Source of the DNA: CAWUJT01 sp963922715
GTDB taxonomy: Bacteria; Pseudomonadota; Alphaproteobacteria; Rhodobacterales; Rhodobacteraceae
Length of the DNA: 15,575 nucleotides
Assembly (NCBI GenBank): GCA_963922715.1
Contig: CAWUJT010000057.1
Location: 1 to 15,575 of the forward strand
Reading direction: 5' to 3'
Within the stretch, counting starts at the first letter, position 1; every line of letters starts with the position of its first letter. The notes beneath the pieces are model-generated. The model did no database searches, was not told the DNA's origin, and saw only the letters and a list, made by a program, of their open reading frames with translations. Below, piece after piece: positions 1 through 6,137 of the stretch. Position numbers and translations under genes: made by a program.

Positions 1-54
1 ACGTTTTTCACCGATATCGGTGATTTACGGGACATGCTCAACCTCAAAACATAA
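1..54 (+). CDS. Possible 3' end of a rightward gene, cut by window edge
   Basis: Frame 1 is open from the first base and ends at TAA (52-54), giving a 17-residue tail TFFTDIGDLRDMLNLKT. A weak hairpin follows directly, which fits the end of a gene convergent with the effector at 124-1605. Seventeen codons are far too few to identify a family, and an open frame of this length can occur by chance, so this is a tentative call. The sequence left of the window would settle it. Confidence 0.22.
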   Translation, partial: TFFTDIGDLRDMLNLKT

Positions 55-55
55 A

Positions 56-72
56 CGGGGCCAAAAAGCCCG
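56..72. terminator. Weak hairpin between convergent genes
   Basis: CGGGGC (56-61) can pair with GCCCG (68-72) around a CAAAAA loop, with one G bulged. It lies between the possible rightward gene end at 54 and the leftward effector stop at 124. The stem is short and there is no clean T-run on either strand, so a terminator role is only inferred. A run of seven C follows around position 103; otherwise nothing is visible up to 123. Confidence 0.2.
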
Positions 73-123
73 ATTAATGCAACAGTCTCGTGTCATTTAC
101 CCCCCCGCCCACAAAGTTCTCGA

Positions 124-1605
124 TTACTCAATGCCGACAGGCCGTGGCAGTGGTGCTTGACCTAACAACGATAAACTGAAAATCGACACCGGGCTAAACG
201 GGTCACGCAAGATCATTGTTGTATCAACACGCTCTTGTGTATACCGTCCCTGAATGTCGTTTGTTAAGCCGGGAACCGTTTGTTGGAATATCGCTGTGAT
301 ACTTTTTACTACTTCTTGTTTTACCGAGAGATTAATATGATCTTGGCTTCCGTGTTCTTTTTTCTTTATCTCGTTTCTTAAAGGACCCATGACATCATCT
401 GAGATTGCAGCGTTTAGATTGCGAAGCATAATGATATTTTGTGTCATTGTCTCGGGATTAATCCCTCGGCTTGTAGCATCGTCATGAATGCCTTCCTCAA
501 TCTTTTTCATTAAGCTAATCATCGCACTATCTGGCCCAGGATCCATCTGCTGTGTGCCAAGCCAATCAGCAAGGCGTCCTGTGATACTTGCAGCCTGCTG
601 TTCTGCCCATACTTTATCGAACGGTTTTTTAGTTCCTTTTTCACTATTTATAGTGATAGATTTCTGGTCGTTGTTTAACTCGTTATATTCTTTGAGGCTA
701 TTGACTTGTAAACCATTGATACTTGTTGGAAAAATCGAAGAAAAGTCAGGAACTTCGTTTACAATAGAATTGATTTGATTAACAAAATCTGTTGTTAACT
801 TTTCAATTCTTCCTTCCTGAGTTACGTTAATCGCTGTTTTCATCATTAATTGGGCAACGGATGCACCTCGGAAATATTGAGTGTCGTTCTCTCGCGGAGC
901 CTGAAACTGAAGCATCCGGCCAACCGTGTCTCGAATCTGGGTATCCGAAAAGACTGGCAATCCCGCACCGTCTTTCAAAGTAAAGAGTTTTGCAGCCAAC
1001 TCTTTGGATTCTGTCCCAAGTGTCTCCGTCGGGTCATTTACCGTGATAAATTTATCGATCTCTTCTGGGGTCGACGTTAAAATAAGATTGCGCAAGTTTT
1101 GAGCGGCGTCCGCTTGGTCCCGAATACCCGCTGTAGGTGACTCCAATATTTTAATAGAGTCAGTTATTAGTTTATAACCTACATATTCGGGGTCATTTCT
1201 CGCTGCGTCATACAAAGCGCGCATATCGCCCACCTTCATGCCACTATTTATGTCCCGGTTCGACTGTGTGTACATATCCAACATGACGTTAGTGAATGCA
1301 CGATCCGCAACAACTTGGCCAAATTCGCGCACCAGTGCTTCTTTCACCAGTGTTGTAGCTGCTTGCTCTTTTTGAGACGTTTGATCCACCTTGATACTTA
1401 CATCGAACTTATCTTTCACGAATTTACGCATCGATGATTTCTCTGGGTTATCCGTATAAAGTATATCGACTGTTTTCCCAGATGTCCTCATCAGGCTTGT
1501 TGTTTCGCCCAGGCCACCACGTAGCTGGAGATTGTCATGTTCTCCATCGAATGCTGTGACCAGTTGAGTCAGCGTTTGGTTCGTTGTTGAAATGCTTGTT
1601 GGCAT
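124..1605 (-). CDS. Putative T3SS effector with RasGAP-like domain
   Basis: This 493-residue protein has no signal peptide or membrane segment and a Ser/Thr/Gln-rich N terminus (PTSISTTNQTLTQL), as is common for T3SS substrates. Its gene lies 18 bp downstream of a CesT-like chaperone gene, a classic effector-chaperone pair. Two stretches resemble the catalytic core of eukaryotic RasGAPs. DTQYFRGASVAQLMMKT (residues 241-257) resembles the arginine-finger loop LFRxNSLATK, with Arg246 as the candidate finger. NIIMLRNLNAAIS (390-402) resembles the FLRFxNPAIxSP motif, with Arg395. Between them, residues 336-375 resemble the intervening RasGAP helices. The spacing between the two arginines is 149 residues against about 115 in NF1 or p120GAP, which suggests an insertion around 295-335. 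Residues 1-200 match nothing I recognise. The ATG start has a good ribosome site (GGAG, 7-base spacing). The gene looks more AT-rich than the sct genes, consistent with separate acquisition. The secreted-substrate role is inferred from context; the RasGAP call is by-eye similarity and moderately confident. Confidence 0.6.
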   Translation of the reverse strand: MPTSISTTNQTLTQLVTAFDGEHDNLQLRGGLGETTSLMRTSGKTVDILYTDNPEKSSMRKFVKDKFDVSIKVDQTSQKEQAATTLVKEALVREFGQVVADRAFTNVMLDMYTQSNRDINSGMKVGDMRALYDAARNDPEYVGYKLITDSIKILESPTAGIRDQADAAQNLRNLILTSTPEEIDKFITVNDPTETLGTESKELAAKLFTLKDGAGLPVFSDTQIRDTVGRMLQFQAPRENDTQYFRGASVAQLMMKTAINVTQEGRIEKLTTDFVNQINSIVNEVPDFSSIFPTSINGLQVNSLKEYNELNNDQKSITINSEKGTKKPFDKVWAEQQAASITGRLADWLGTQQMDPGPDSAMISLMKKIEEGIHDDATSRGINPETMTQNIIMLRNLNAAISDDVMGPLRNEIKKKEHGSQDHINLSVKQEVVKSITAIFQQTVPGLTNDIQGRYTQERVDTTMILRDPFSPVSIFSLSLLGQAPLPRPVGIE

Positions 1606-1623
1606 TGTGTTTCTCCCTGTTTG

Positions 1624-2094
1624 TTATACGCGGATAAAGGTTTCGTCGATCACGAAGTTTTCTTCTGTCCCAGTGGTTGGAATAATCGGCGTACTCAGAT
1701 CATCCCGCCAAGTCGCGGCGATTTCTGCCATATTTTTCATGATGATCGCTAATTTTTCTGGTGTGATGACAGTGGTTGCCACATCCAGCATCAAGGTTGC
1801 AAATCCCCCATCGCCGTCGAGTGAGAAATACAACCCGCCTGTCAAACGGTGCTCATAGCCATATTTGATCATGCGTTCATAAGATGACTCACGGCCTTCC
1901 AAAAGTGGAACCGTTACGGGGCAACTTAACACAACGATTTGCCGTTCTTCCGATAATTCGGCGAACAAAACCGTATCATCATTGATGTCGATAAGCCAAA
2001 GATTGCGTTCTGAAAGGCCTTCGACTTGGCGCGGTTTAAGAATGCTTGCCATTTCTGTGAGCACTCTGCTCATGTCTTCGTAGTCTTTGATCAT
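1624..2094 (-). CDS. CesT/Tir-type class I T3SS chaperone
   Basis: This small acidic cytosolic protein of about 156 residues has the CesT-family pattern: an N-terminal helix, a strand region rich in D/E (LWLIDINDDTVLFAELSEER), a GLYFSLDGDGGFATLML strand pair, then a long helix (TPEKLAIIMKNMAEIAATW). Class I chaperones bind one or a few effectors as homodimers and hold the chaperone-binding region unfolded for the SctN ATPase. The effector gene starts 18 bp downstream, so that protein is the likely client. The start is best placed at ATG 2094. GGAAAG lies 8 bases upstream of it, whereas the in-frame GTG at 2103 directly abuts GGAAA with no spacing. A 3' tail of about 20 residues (TPIIPTTGTEENFVIDETF) extends past the usual fold. 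The chaperone class is well supported by fold pattern and position, but the client is inferred. Confidence 0.72.
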   Translation of the reverse strand: MIKDYEDMSRVLTEMASILKPRQVEGLSERNLWLIDINDDTVLFAELSEERQIVVLSCPVTVPLLEGRESSYERMIKYGYEHRLTGGLYFSLDGDGGFATLMLDVATTVITPEKLAIIMKNMAEIAATWRDDLSTPIIPTTGTEENFVIDETFIRV

Positions 2095-2165
2095 ATATAT
2101 CACTTTCCGTTAGGTCGCTGAGCTTTTTGACCTGATGTTTACCAATATCGCGACAGTTAACTTTA

Positions 2166-2194
2166 AGTATCTATGGTTATTGATTGATTTGCAA
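2166..2194 (-). promoter_or_regulatory. Candidate sigma70 promoter for chaperone-effector unit
   Basis: On the minus strand TTGCAA (2194-2189) and GATACT (2171-2166) are separated by exactly 17 bases. Each matches the -35 or -10 consensus at four of six positions. The predicted start would be near 2158, about 64 bases before the chaperone ATG. The 2104-2229 gap is the only non-coding DNA upstream of this unit before the IS, so a promoter is expected here, but the boxes are weak. Confidence 0.28.
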
Positions 2195-2229
2195 CCTGGA
2201 ATTCTGCCTATCTGGGCTTTGACGCTGAG

Positions 2230-2243
2230 GGCTCTGTTGCAAA
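2230..2243 (+). repeat. IS6 left terminal inverted repeat
   Basis: GGCTCTGTTGCAAA is close to the IS26-type end GGCACTGTTGCAAA. It pairs with the right end at 2967-2980: the first 11 bases agree at 10 positions when both are read inward. Confidence 0.8.
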
Positions 2244-2282
2244 CTTTTCTACGAAGTTGAGTCACTCTTCCGCGAGACGCAC

Positions 2283-2914
2283 TTATGTTGTGAGGTGGTT
2301 TTCAATGAGTGTAATAGCCTTCGATAGAGCGCAAGGGCCGACGACACCAAAGGCCCGCTCAACCATATGCTTTTCGCCGAGGATGTCTCCTGTCAGATTG
2401 AATATCCTGGCCTGGCCCTTGCGCAAAGCCCTCATCACCTCGAACCCCTTGATCGTGGCGTAGGCTGTTTTCATCGTCTTGAAGCCACCCACAGGTTTGA
2501 TCAGCTGTTTCAGCTTTCCGTGATCGGCCTCGACGACATTGTTGAGGTATTTGACGTGACGGTGTTCCCGTTCGGCGCGATAGAAATACGTCCATTTCCC
2601 GCGGACTTTCACGTAAGGGCTCTGCCCGTTTGTTCGTTCACATCTTCCACTGGAAGATATGTCGCTGCGCGCACCACTCCAAACTCAACGCGCCAACTGT
2701 CCGACATCGGGCGATGCCATGGACTGCGCATGCGCTTTTCGATCTCAGGGGCGTATCTCTGGACCCAACGATAAATCGTGGCGTGATCGACACGGACACC
2801 GCGCTCAGCCATCATGGTTTCCCGGTCGCGGTCGCTGATGCCATAACGGCAGTACCACCGACCCGCTCAAAGCACGACCTTGCCGGTGAAATGGCGCCCC
2901 TTGAAATCATTCAT
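2283..2914 (-). pseudogene. IS6-family DDE transposase, multiply broken
   Basis: The conceptual reading starts at ATG 2914 (MNDFKGRHFTGKVVL). It meets TGA at 2867-2869 where the family has Trp. It then continues through the helix-turn-helix region (MMAERGVRVDHATIYRWVQR) and the SWRV block. There a 71-bp foreign segment (2616-2686) replaces the DET tripeptide holding the first catalytic Asp and shifts the frame. The reading resumes as YVKVRGKWTYFYRA, then jumps at about 2573 straight to EREHRHVKYLNNVVEADHG. This skips the middle of the catalytic domain, about 60 codons including the second Asp. The C-terminal part (LKQLIKPVGGFKTMKTAY onward) is well preserved to the TAA near 2283. With two of three catalytic acidic residues lost plus a nonsense codon and a frameshift, the enzyme cannot be active. 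Confidence 0.85.
2616..2686. other. 71-bp palindrome-bearing insertion inside the transposase
   Basis: Family alignment by eye places this segment where intact IS6 transposase genes have about 9 bases encoding Asp-Glu-Thr. At its centre is a near-perfect palindrome, CACATCTTCC-ACT-GGAAGATATG (2639-2661), with 9 of 10 arm positions pairing. The rest shows no similarity I recognise. It may be a small palindromic repeat element or filler DNA from a repair event. The borders are approximate because they depend on the remembered family consensus. Confidence 0.5.
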
Positions 2915-2966
2915 GACCTTTCACCTCCAGCGCGAAACTGGACAATCTGAACGCCACTAAAAAAAT

Positions 2967-2980
2967 CCCGCAACAGAGAC
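2967..2980 (-). repeat. IS6 right terminal inverted repeat
   Basis: Read inward on the minus strand this is GTCTCTGTTGCGGG, sharing CTCTGTTGC with the left end. The transposase start codon (2914) lies about 50 bp inside it, the usual arrangement in this family. Confidence 0.75.
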
Positions 2981-2988
2981 AAAATTTA

Positions 2989-3258
2989 TCATCGGACAAT
3001 TTCTGGAAAATCGTTAAACAGCTTAAGGGTATAATTCAGCATTTCACTGCCTAGTACCCCCGCCATTGCGGCAATCGTAAGCGCCACAGCAATCAATTTA
3101 ATTCCAAAGCTGAGGGTTTGTTCCTGAATTTGTGTGAGTGCTTGCAGAAGGCTAACAACGATGCCAACGCCAGATGCAACGATAATAGGCGGCATAGATA
3201 GCACCATCACCAGCATCATTGATTCTGTTATTTGAAACATCGCCTCTTCTGGGGACAT
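2989..3258 (-). CDS. sctS: T3SS export apparatus protein SctS
   Basis: This inner-membrane hairpin protein of 89 residues has the normal length for the SctS/FliQ family. With SctR and SctT it builds the helical export gate through which unfolded substrates enter the needle channel. Two hydrophobic segments are visible (about residues 15-38 and 52-74). The family core is clear: PPIIVASGVGIVVSLLQALTQ followed by EQTLSFGIKLIAVAL. The ATG has a good ribosome site (AGGAAA, 6-base spacing). It lies 17 bp after sctR, last in the minus-strand operon. The stop codon (2989-2991) is 8 bp from the end of the IS relic. The C terminus FNDFPEIVR looks natural, so the protein seems intact. sctT, normally next, is missing here. 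Confidence 0.95.
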   Translation of the reverse strand: MSPEEAMFQITESMMLVMVLSMPPIIVASGVGIVVSLLQALTQIQEQTLSFGIKLIAVALTIAAMAGVLGSEMLNYTLKLFNDFPEIVR

Positions 3259-3275
3259 TAGTGTTTCCTTTATCT

Positions 3276-3917
3276 TTACGTATAAGTTGTGATTAATCCT
3301 AATATCAAACGGGACCAGCCGTCCACCATAACGAAGAGAAAAAGTTTGAACGGCAGGGAGATTGTAAGTGGAGACACCATCATCATCCCCAAAGCCAACA
3401 GGATGTTTGACACGATCAAATCAATGGCGATAAAGGGCAGATAGAGCAAGAACCCAATCTCAAAAGCCTCACGCAACTGGCTTACTGTAAAAGCCGGAAG
3501 GATAATGGCAAGATTGTTTTCGTTCGCCGCGGGCTGTAAACTTTCAGGCCAGATCTCTCGGGTGGCTTCAATAAAAAAGGCAATTTCGCGGGGATCTGCA
3601 TGGCGTTGAAGCCAACTGATCAAAGGTTTGTTCGCAGCGGCAAAGGTCTCGCGCACCGCCTCAACATTATCAAAACTGTAGTCACCCGCTGTTAGAATAT
3701 CAAATGTTTCAACAAAGACTGGGGCCATGATATAGCCAGACATGATGATAGCTAGGGCATTGAGCGCCATGTTTGGAGGGATCTGCTGAACACCAAGCGC
3801 ATTACGGACAAGCAATAAAACCACGGCAATTTTTATAAACGAGGTTGCAACAACAGCCATGAAGGGTACTAAGCCCGCGACCACAAGGCCAAAGATAAGA
3901 TTAAGTGGATCAATCAC
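3276..3917 (-). CDS. sctR: T3SS export apparatus protein SctR
   Basis: SctR (213 residues, typical of the SctR/FliP family) forms a pentamer that is the core of the SctRST export gate in the inner membrane. The hallmark block TSFIKIAVVLLLVRNALG (residues 25-42), followed by VQQIPPNMALNALAII, is present. So is the C-terminal pair of hydrophobic segments with LLYLPFIAIDLIVSNILLAL and MMMVSPLTISLPFKL. The start is GTG at 3917, overlapping the sctQ stop as GTGA, which implies translational coupling. No signal-sequence extension of the flagellar FliP type is seen, which favours the non-flagellar family. Confidence 0.95.
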   Translation of the reverse strand: MIDPLNLIFGLVVAGLVPFMAVVATSFIKIAVVLLLVRNALGVQQIPPNMALNALAIIMSGYIMAPVFVETFDILTAGDYSFDNVEAVRETFAAANKPLISWLQRHADPREIAFFIEATREIWPESLQPAANENNLAIILPAFTVSQLREAFEIGFLLYLPFIAIDLIVSNILLALGMMMVSPLTISLPFKLFLFVMVDGWSRLILGLITTYT

Positions 3918-4909
3918 GACGCCACATCTTTTTCTGTGGAAAGCACTGCAATGCGCACAGCGAAATGGTCATCAATCTGGATTAAATGCCCTGCCCCGAT
4001 CTGGGCACCATTGGCCAGAATACGTACAGGAATACCCGCTTCAAGTGCATTGATATCCAAAGGGCAAAGGCCCCCAGGCGCCAAGTCATAGAGCGCTTTG
4101 AGTGGCAAATCCTGCGGCTGCGTCGCAAAAGTGAGCGTCACAGGCAGGTCATCAAGGGACAAAAGCGTGTCTGATGTGTCTGGTGCATTTGGCGTATCGT
4201 TCATAGTAACCTCGGTAATGGTCCAGCTTTCTTCACTACGGGCAACAGAAAGACTGATATGGCGGGTATGAAGCTGGCGGTTGTCGGGTGTGGCGTTCGG
4301 CAAAAGCGCATCCCCAGCCCCTAGACTGCGCACCTCTTTTAGCGAAAGTGTCATCTTTGCAAAAATCGGATCAAACCGCAGCGTAACATCCTCTGCAAGA
4401 AAAGTAGGAAGACTGGCGGTTGCAGAGGTGTTGTTGGTATCACCAAGATGCCCTATGATCCACAGAACGTCTCTGTGGGTCAGGCCAAGAAAGATAACCG
4501 CCGTTTGATTTTCCGAAAATGTCACAACGGCCTTAAGCCAATACGGCATTTCGCCTGTTTCTGTGACCGCGACAAAAGGCCCCAGAACATCTTTGATCTT
4601 CGGGGGCAGTATCTCTTTGATGCTGTTGAGTGCTCCCTCCAACAGTGACGTGCGCAGCAAATCTGGCAGACGTTCCACATCCGAGAGGGTCAGTGGCGTA
4701 TTCGCAAAGTGCGTATATGGAAATTCTGCCAAAACAACCAATACTGGACCATACGCTTTTGTCATACACGTTGGCAGCCCTGCGGGCGGTCCATCGGATT
4801 CGGTTAAGATAATTGTCTTGTTTTCCACGCGCAATGGCACCCCAAAAACCTTTGCCATGCGGTTCCAAAGCTCAGCTTCCGAAAAAAGGGAAAGAGGAAG
4901 TGCCGTCAC
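3914..4909 (-). CDS. sctQ: T3SS C-ring/sorting platform protein SctQ
   Basis: SctQ (331 residues) forms the cytoplasmic pods of the sorting platform and links SctK to the SctL-SctN ATPase complex. The C-terminal SpoA/FliN-like domain is clear at about residues 250-325: DDLPVTLTFATQ, LKALYDLAPGGLCPLDI, then IPVRILANGAQIGAGHLIQI. The N-terminal 240 residues are divergent, as usual for this family. The start is GTG at 4909, overlapping the sctP stop as GTGA, with a poor ribosome site, so translation probably depends on coupling. Many T3SSs also make a short SctQ-C product from an internal start. No strong internal ribosome site is obvious just before the SpoA domain, though an ATG there (MNDTPNAPDTS, about residue 236) is a candidate. 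Confidence 0.85.
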   Translation of the reverse strand: MTALPLSLFSEAELWNRMAKVFGVPLRVENKTIILTESDGPPAGLPTCMTKAYGPVLVVLAEFPYTHFANTPLTLSDVERLPDLLRTSLLEGALNSIKEILPPKIKDVLGPFVAVTETGEMPYWLKAVVTFSENQTAVIFLGLTHRDVLWIIGHLGDTNNTSATASLPTFLAEDVTLRFDPIFAKMTLSLKEVRSLGAGDALLPNATPDNRQLHTRHISLSVARSEESWTITEVTMNDTPNAPDTSDTLLSLDDLPVTLTFATQPQDLPLKALYDLAPGGLCPLDINALEAGIPVRILANGAQIGAGHLIQIDDHFAVRIAVLSTEKDVAS

Positions 4910-5616
4910 GTGCTACGCCGTCCCACGGCTTGTCTGAGGGGATCAAAAGTGACGCGTTCGTCTGTTTCGTTTTGTGGATCCTCTTTTGCCTCACTGACAC
5001 GAATGGTTCGATTGGGATATTTTTGCGTCAAATGTGCCGTTAAATCTTGGATTGCAGCTGCAATAACTGCGGAATCCGTTGCTTTGAGCGTCGAAACCAC
5101 AACCGAAAATCCCTCCGGGTTCAGCATTATATTTAACTTTTCAAGCCCTAACGATGGAATGGCTATAGGTACGATAACCTGTGTGCCGCGTGACGCTGCA
5201 AGGGTAAACCGTTCTGCAGATTGCACGTGATCGACAACTTTTCGGACCACAGCTTCGATGTGTTGAGACACAGGTGCCGATTGCTGTAGTAGACCAAAAG
5301 GCGTATCAGGCTTTTGAAACGGCGTAAGTGGTGCAGCAGGCAAAGTCACACTATCGGCAATCTCGTCCTCTGATGACGAAATATCACGCGGCTTGGTGCC
5401 CAAGGATATTTCTTCTGTTGCTTGCGCAGCAGTCAGTTTGGCAGCAAACGTATTGAGTGTGTATTGATCGACAGAAGGGTTTTGTTTTTTGTTCTGGTTC
5501 TGCTGAAACAGATGACTTCCGATATCAGGCTGGCTGTGACGCTGTTTGTTCTGTGACATGTCTTGTGGTTGTCTGTTCTGAGAGCCCACGTGACCGGAAG
5601 GTTTTTCAATTGTCAT
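4906..5616 (-). CDS. sctP: SctP-like needle-length regulator
   Basis: The N-terminal 90 residues are polar, Gln/Asn-rich and low in complexity, followed by a Pro-rich linker (PAAPLTPFQKPDTPFG). The C-terminal part (about 140-210) resembles the FliK/SctP substrate-switch domain, with strands around GLEKLNIMLNPEGFSVVVS and a helix AAAIQDLTAHLTQKYP. Proteins of this kind are secreted rulers that fix needle length and flip SctU specificity. At 236 residues it is short compared with YscP. The gene lies between sctO and sctQ, the usual place for sctP. The ATG has a ribosome site (GGAG, 9-base spacing). The family is poorly conserved in sequence, so the call leans on position plus the C-terminal pattern. 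Confidence 0.7.
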   Translation of the reverse strand: MTIEKPSGHVGSQNRQPQDMSQNKQRHSQPDIGSHLFQQNQNKKQNPSVDQYTLNTFAAKLTAAQATEEISLGTKPRDISSSEDEIADSVTLPAAPLTPFQKPDTPFGLLQQSAPVSQHIEAVVRKVVDHVQSAERFTLAASRGTQVIVPIAIPSLGLEKLNIMLNPEGFSVVVSTLKATDSAVIAAAIQDLTAHLTQKYPNRTIRVSEAKEDPQNETDERVTFDPLRQAVGRRST

Positions 5617-5645
5617 AACTCTACACTCCGTAGCTTGAACACCAT

Positions 5646-6137
5646 CTACCCAAGGCTCATTTCAGCCGTTTTAGACGGTCTTGAGAACAAATCTTCGATT
5701 TCAGCTTCTTCCGCAGCAACAGCTTCTATTTCTGCTTGATGCGCTAGATCATCAGTTAAAGTTTCAATCTTCTCCACTTCTGCTTGCCGTTTGCGCAATT
5801 CAGCGCGAGCCTCTTCCACTTTCGCTTCGCACCGGCGCACATGATCCTGTGCCCGATCACGTTTGTCCAAAAGCGCCTGATGCTCTTCCAGCAACCGCAA
5901 GACCTTGTTCTTGGTCTCATCGATTGCGCTCATCTCAACGATCTTGTTAAGGACCTCGTCATAAATCGCCTGTTCACGCGCAGGCAAAGTTTTTTCCGAC
6001 TCTGCAGCCTCTTTTTCCAACGCTTCTGCACGGACGATCGCTTTTTCGATTTCTTTGCGTGCAGCATCTAATACGCGCAAGGCCTTATCCTCACGTAGTT
6101 TTTTGACCTCGCCTATGATTTTGAATTGTGCTATCAT
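5646..6137 (-). CDS. sctO: SctO stalk protein (YscO/FliJ-like)
   Basis: This protein of 163 residues is almost entirely charged heptad-like helix (for example EIEKAIVRAEALEKEAAES and HVRRCEAKVEEARAELRKR). It is predicted to form an antiparallel coiled-coil pair. SctO proteins insert into the SctN hexamer as a central stalk and contact SctV. The start ATG overlaps the sctN stop by 4 bases (ATGA), so it is coupled to the ATPase gene, the standard sctN-sctO arrangement. Sequence conservation in this family is low. Length, coiled-coil nature and position carry the call. Confidence 0.8.
   Translation of the reverse strand: MIAQFKIIGEVKKLREDKALRVLDAARKEIEKAIVRAEALEKEAAESEKTLPAREQAIYDEVLNKIVEMSAIDETKNKVLRLLEEHQALLDKRDRAQDHVRRCEAKVEEARAELRKRQAEVEKIETLTDDLAHQAEIEAVAAEEAEIEDLFSRPSKTAEMSLG

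Larger units (their letters stand above)
2230..2980 (-). mobile_element. Degenerate IS6-family insertion sequence
   Basis: The element is bounded by IS6-type terminal inverted repeats, GGCTCTGTTGCAAA on the left and, reading inward, GTCTCTGTTGCGGG on the right. It carries a broken leftward transposase gene. The flanking 8-mers (ACGCTGAG left, AAAATTTA right) differ, so there is no target-site duplication; IS6 elements normally make an 8-bp one. Loss fits an adjacent deletion, recombination between copies, or simple decay. The right end is 8 bp from the stop codon of sctS. The element is about 750 bp, shortened by an internal deletion and lengthened by a small insertion. It is not expected to be self-mobile. 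Confidence 0.85.

Noticed and set aside
488..1080. Rightward open frames opposite the effector gene
   Set aside because: They are short, without ribosome sites, and antisense to a gene with clear codon structure and a paired chaperone.
2257..2950. Rightward open frames across the IS region
   Set aside because: They are antisense to the recognisable transposase reading and have no family features of their own.
2222..2988. Target-site duplication around the IS6 relic
   Set aside because: The 8-mers flanking the two ends (ACGCTGAG and AAAATTTA) do not match, even allowing a one-base shift of the ends.
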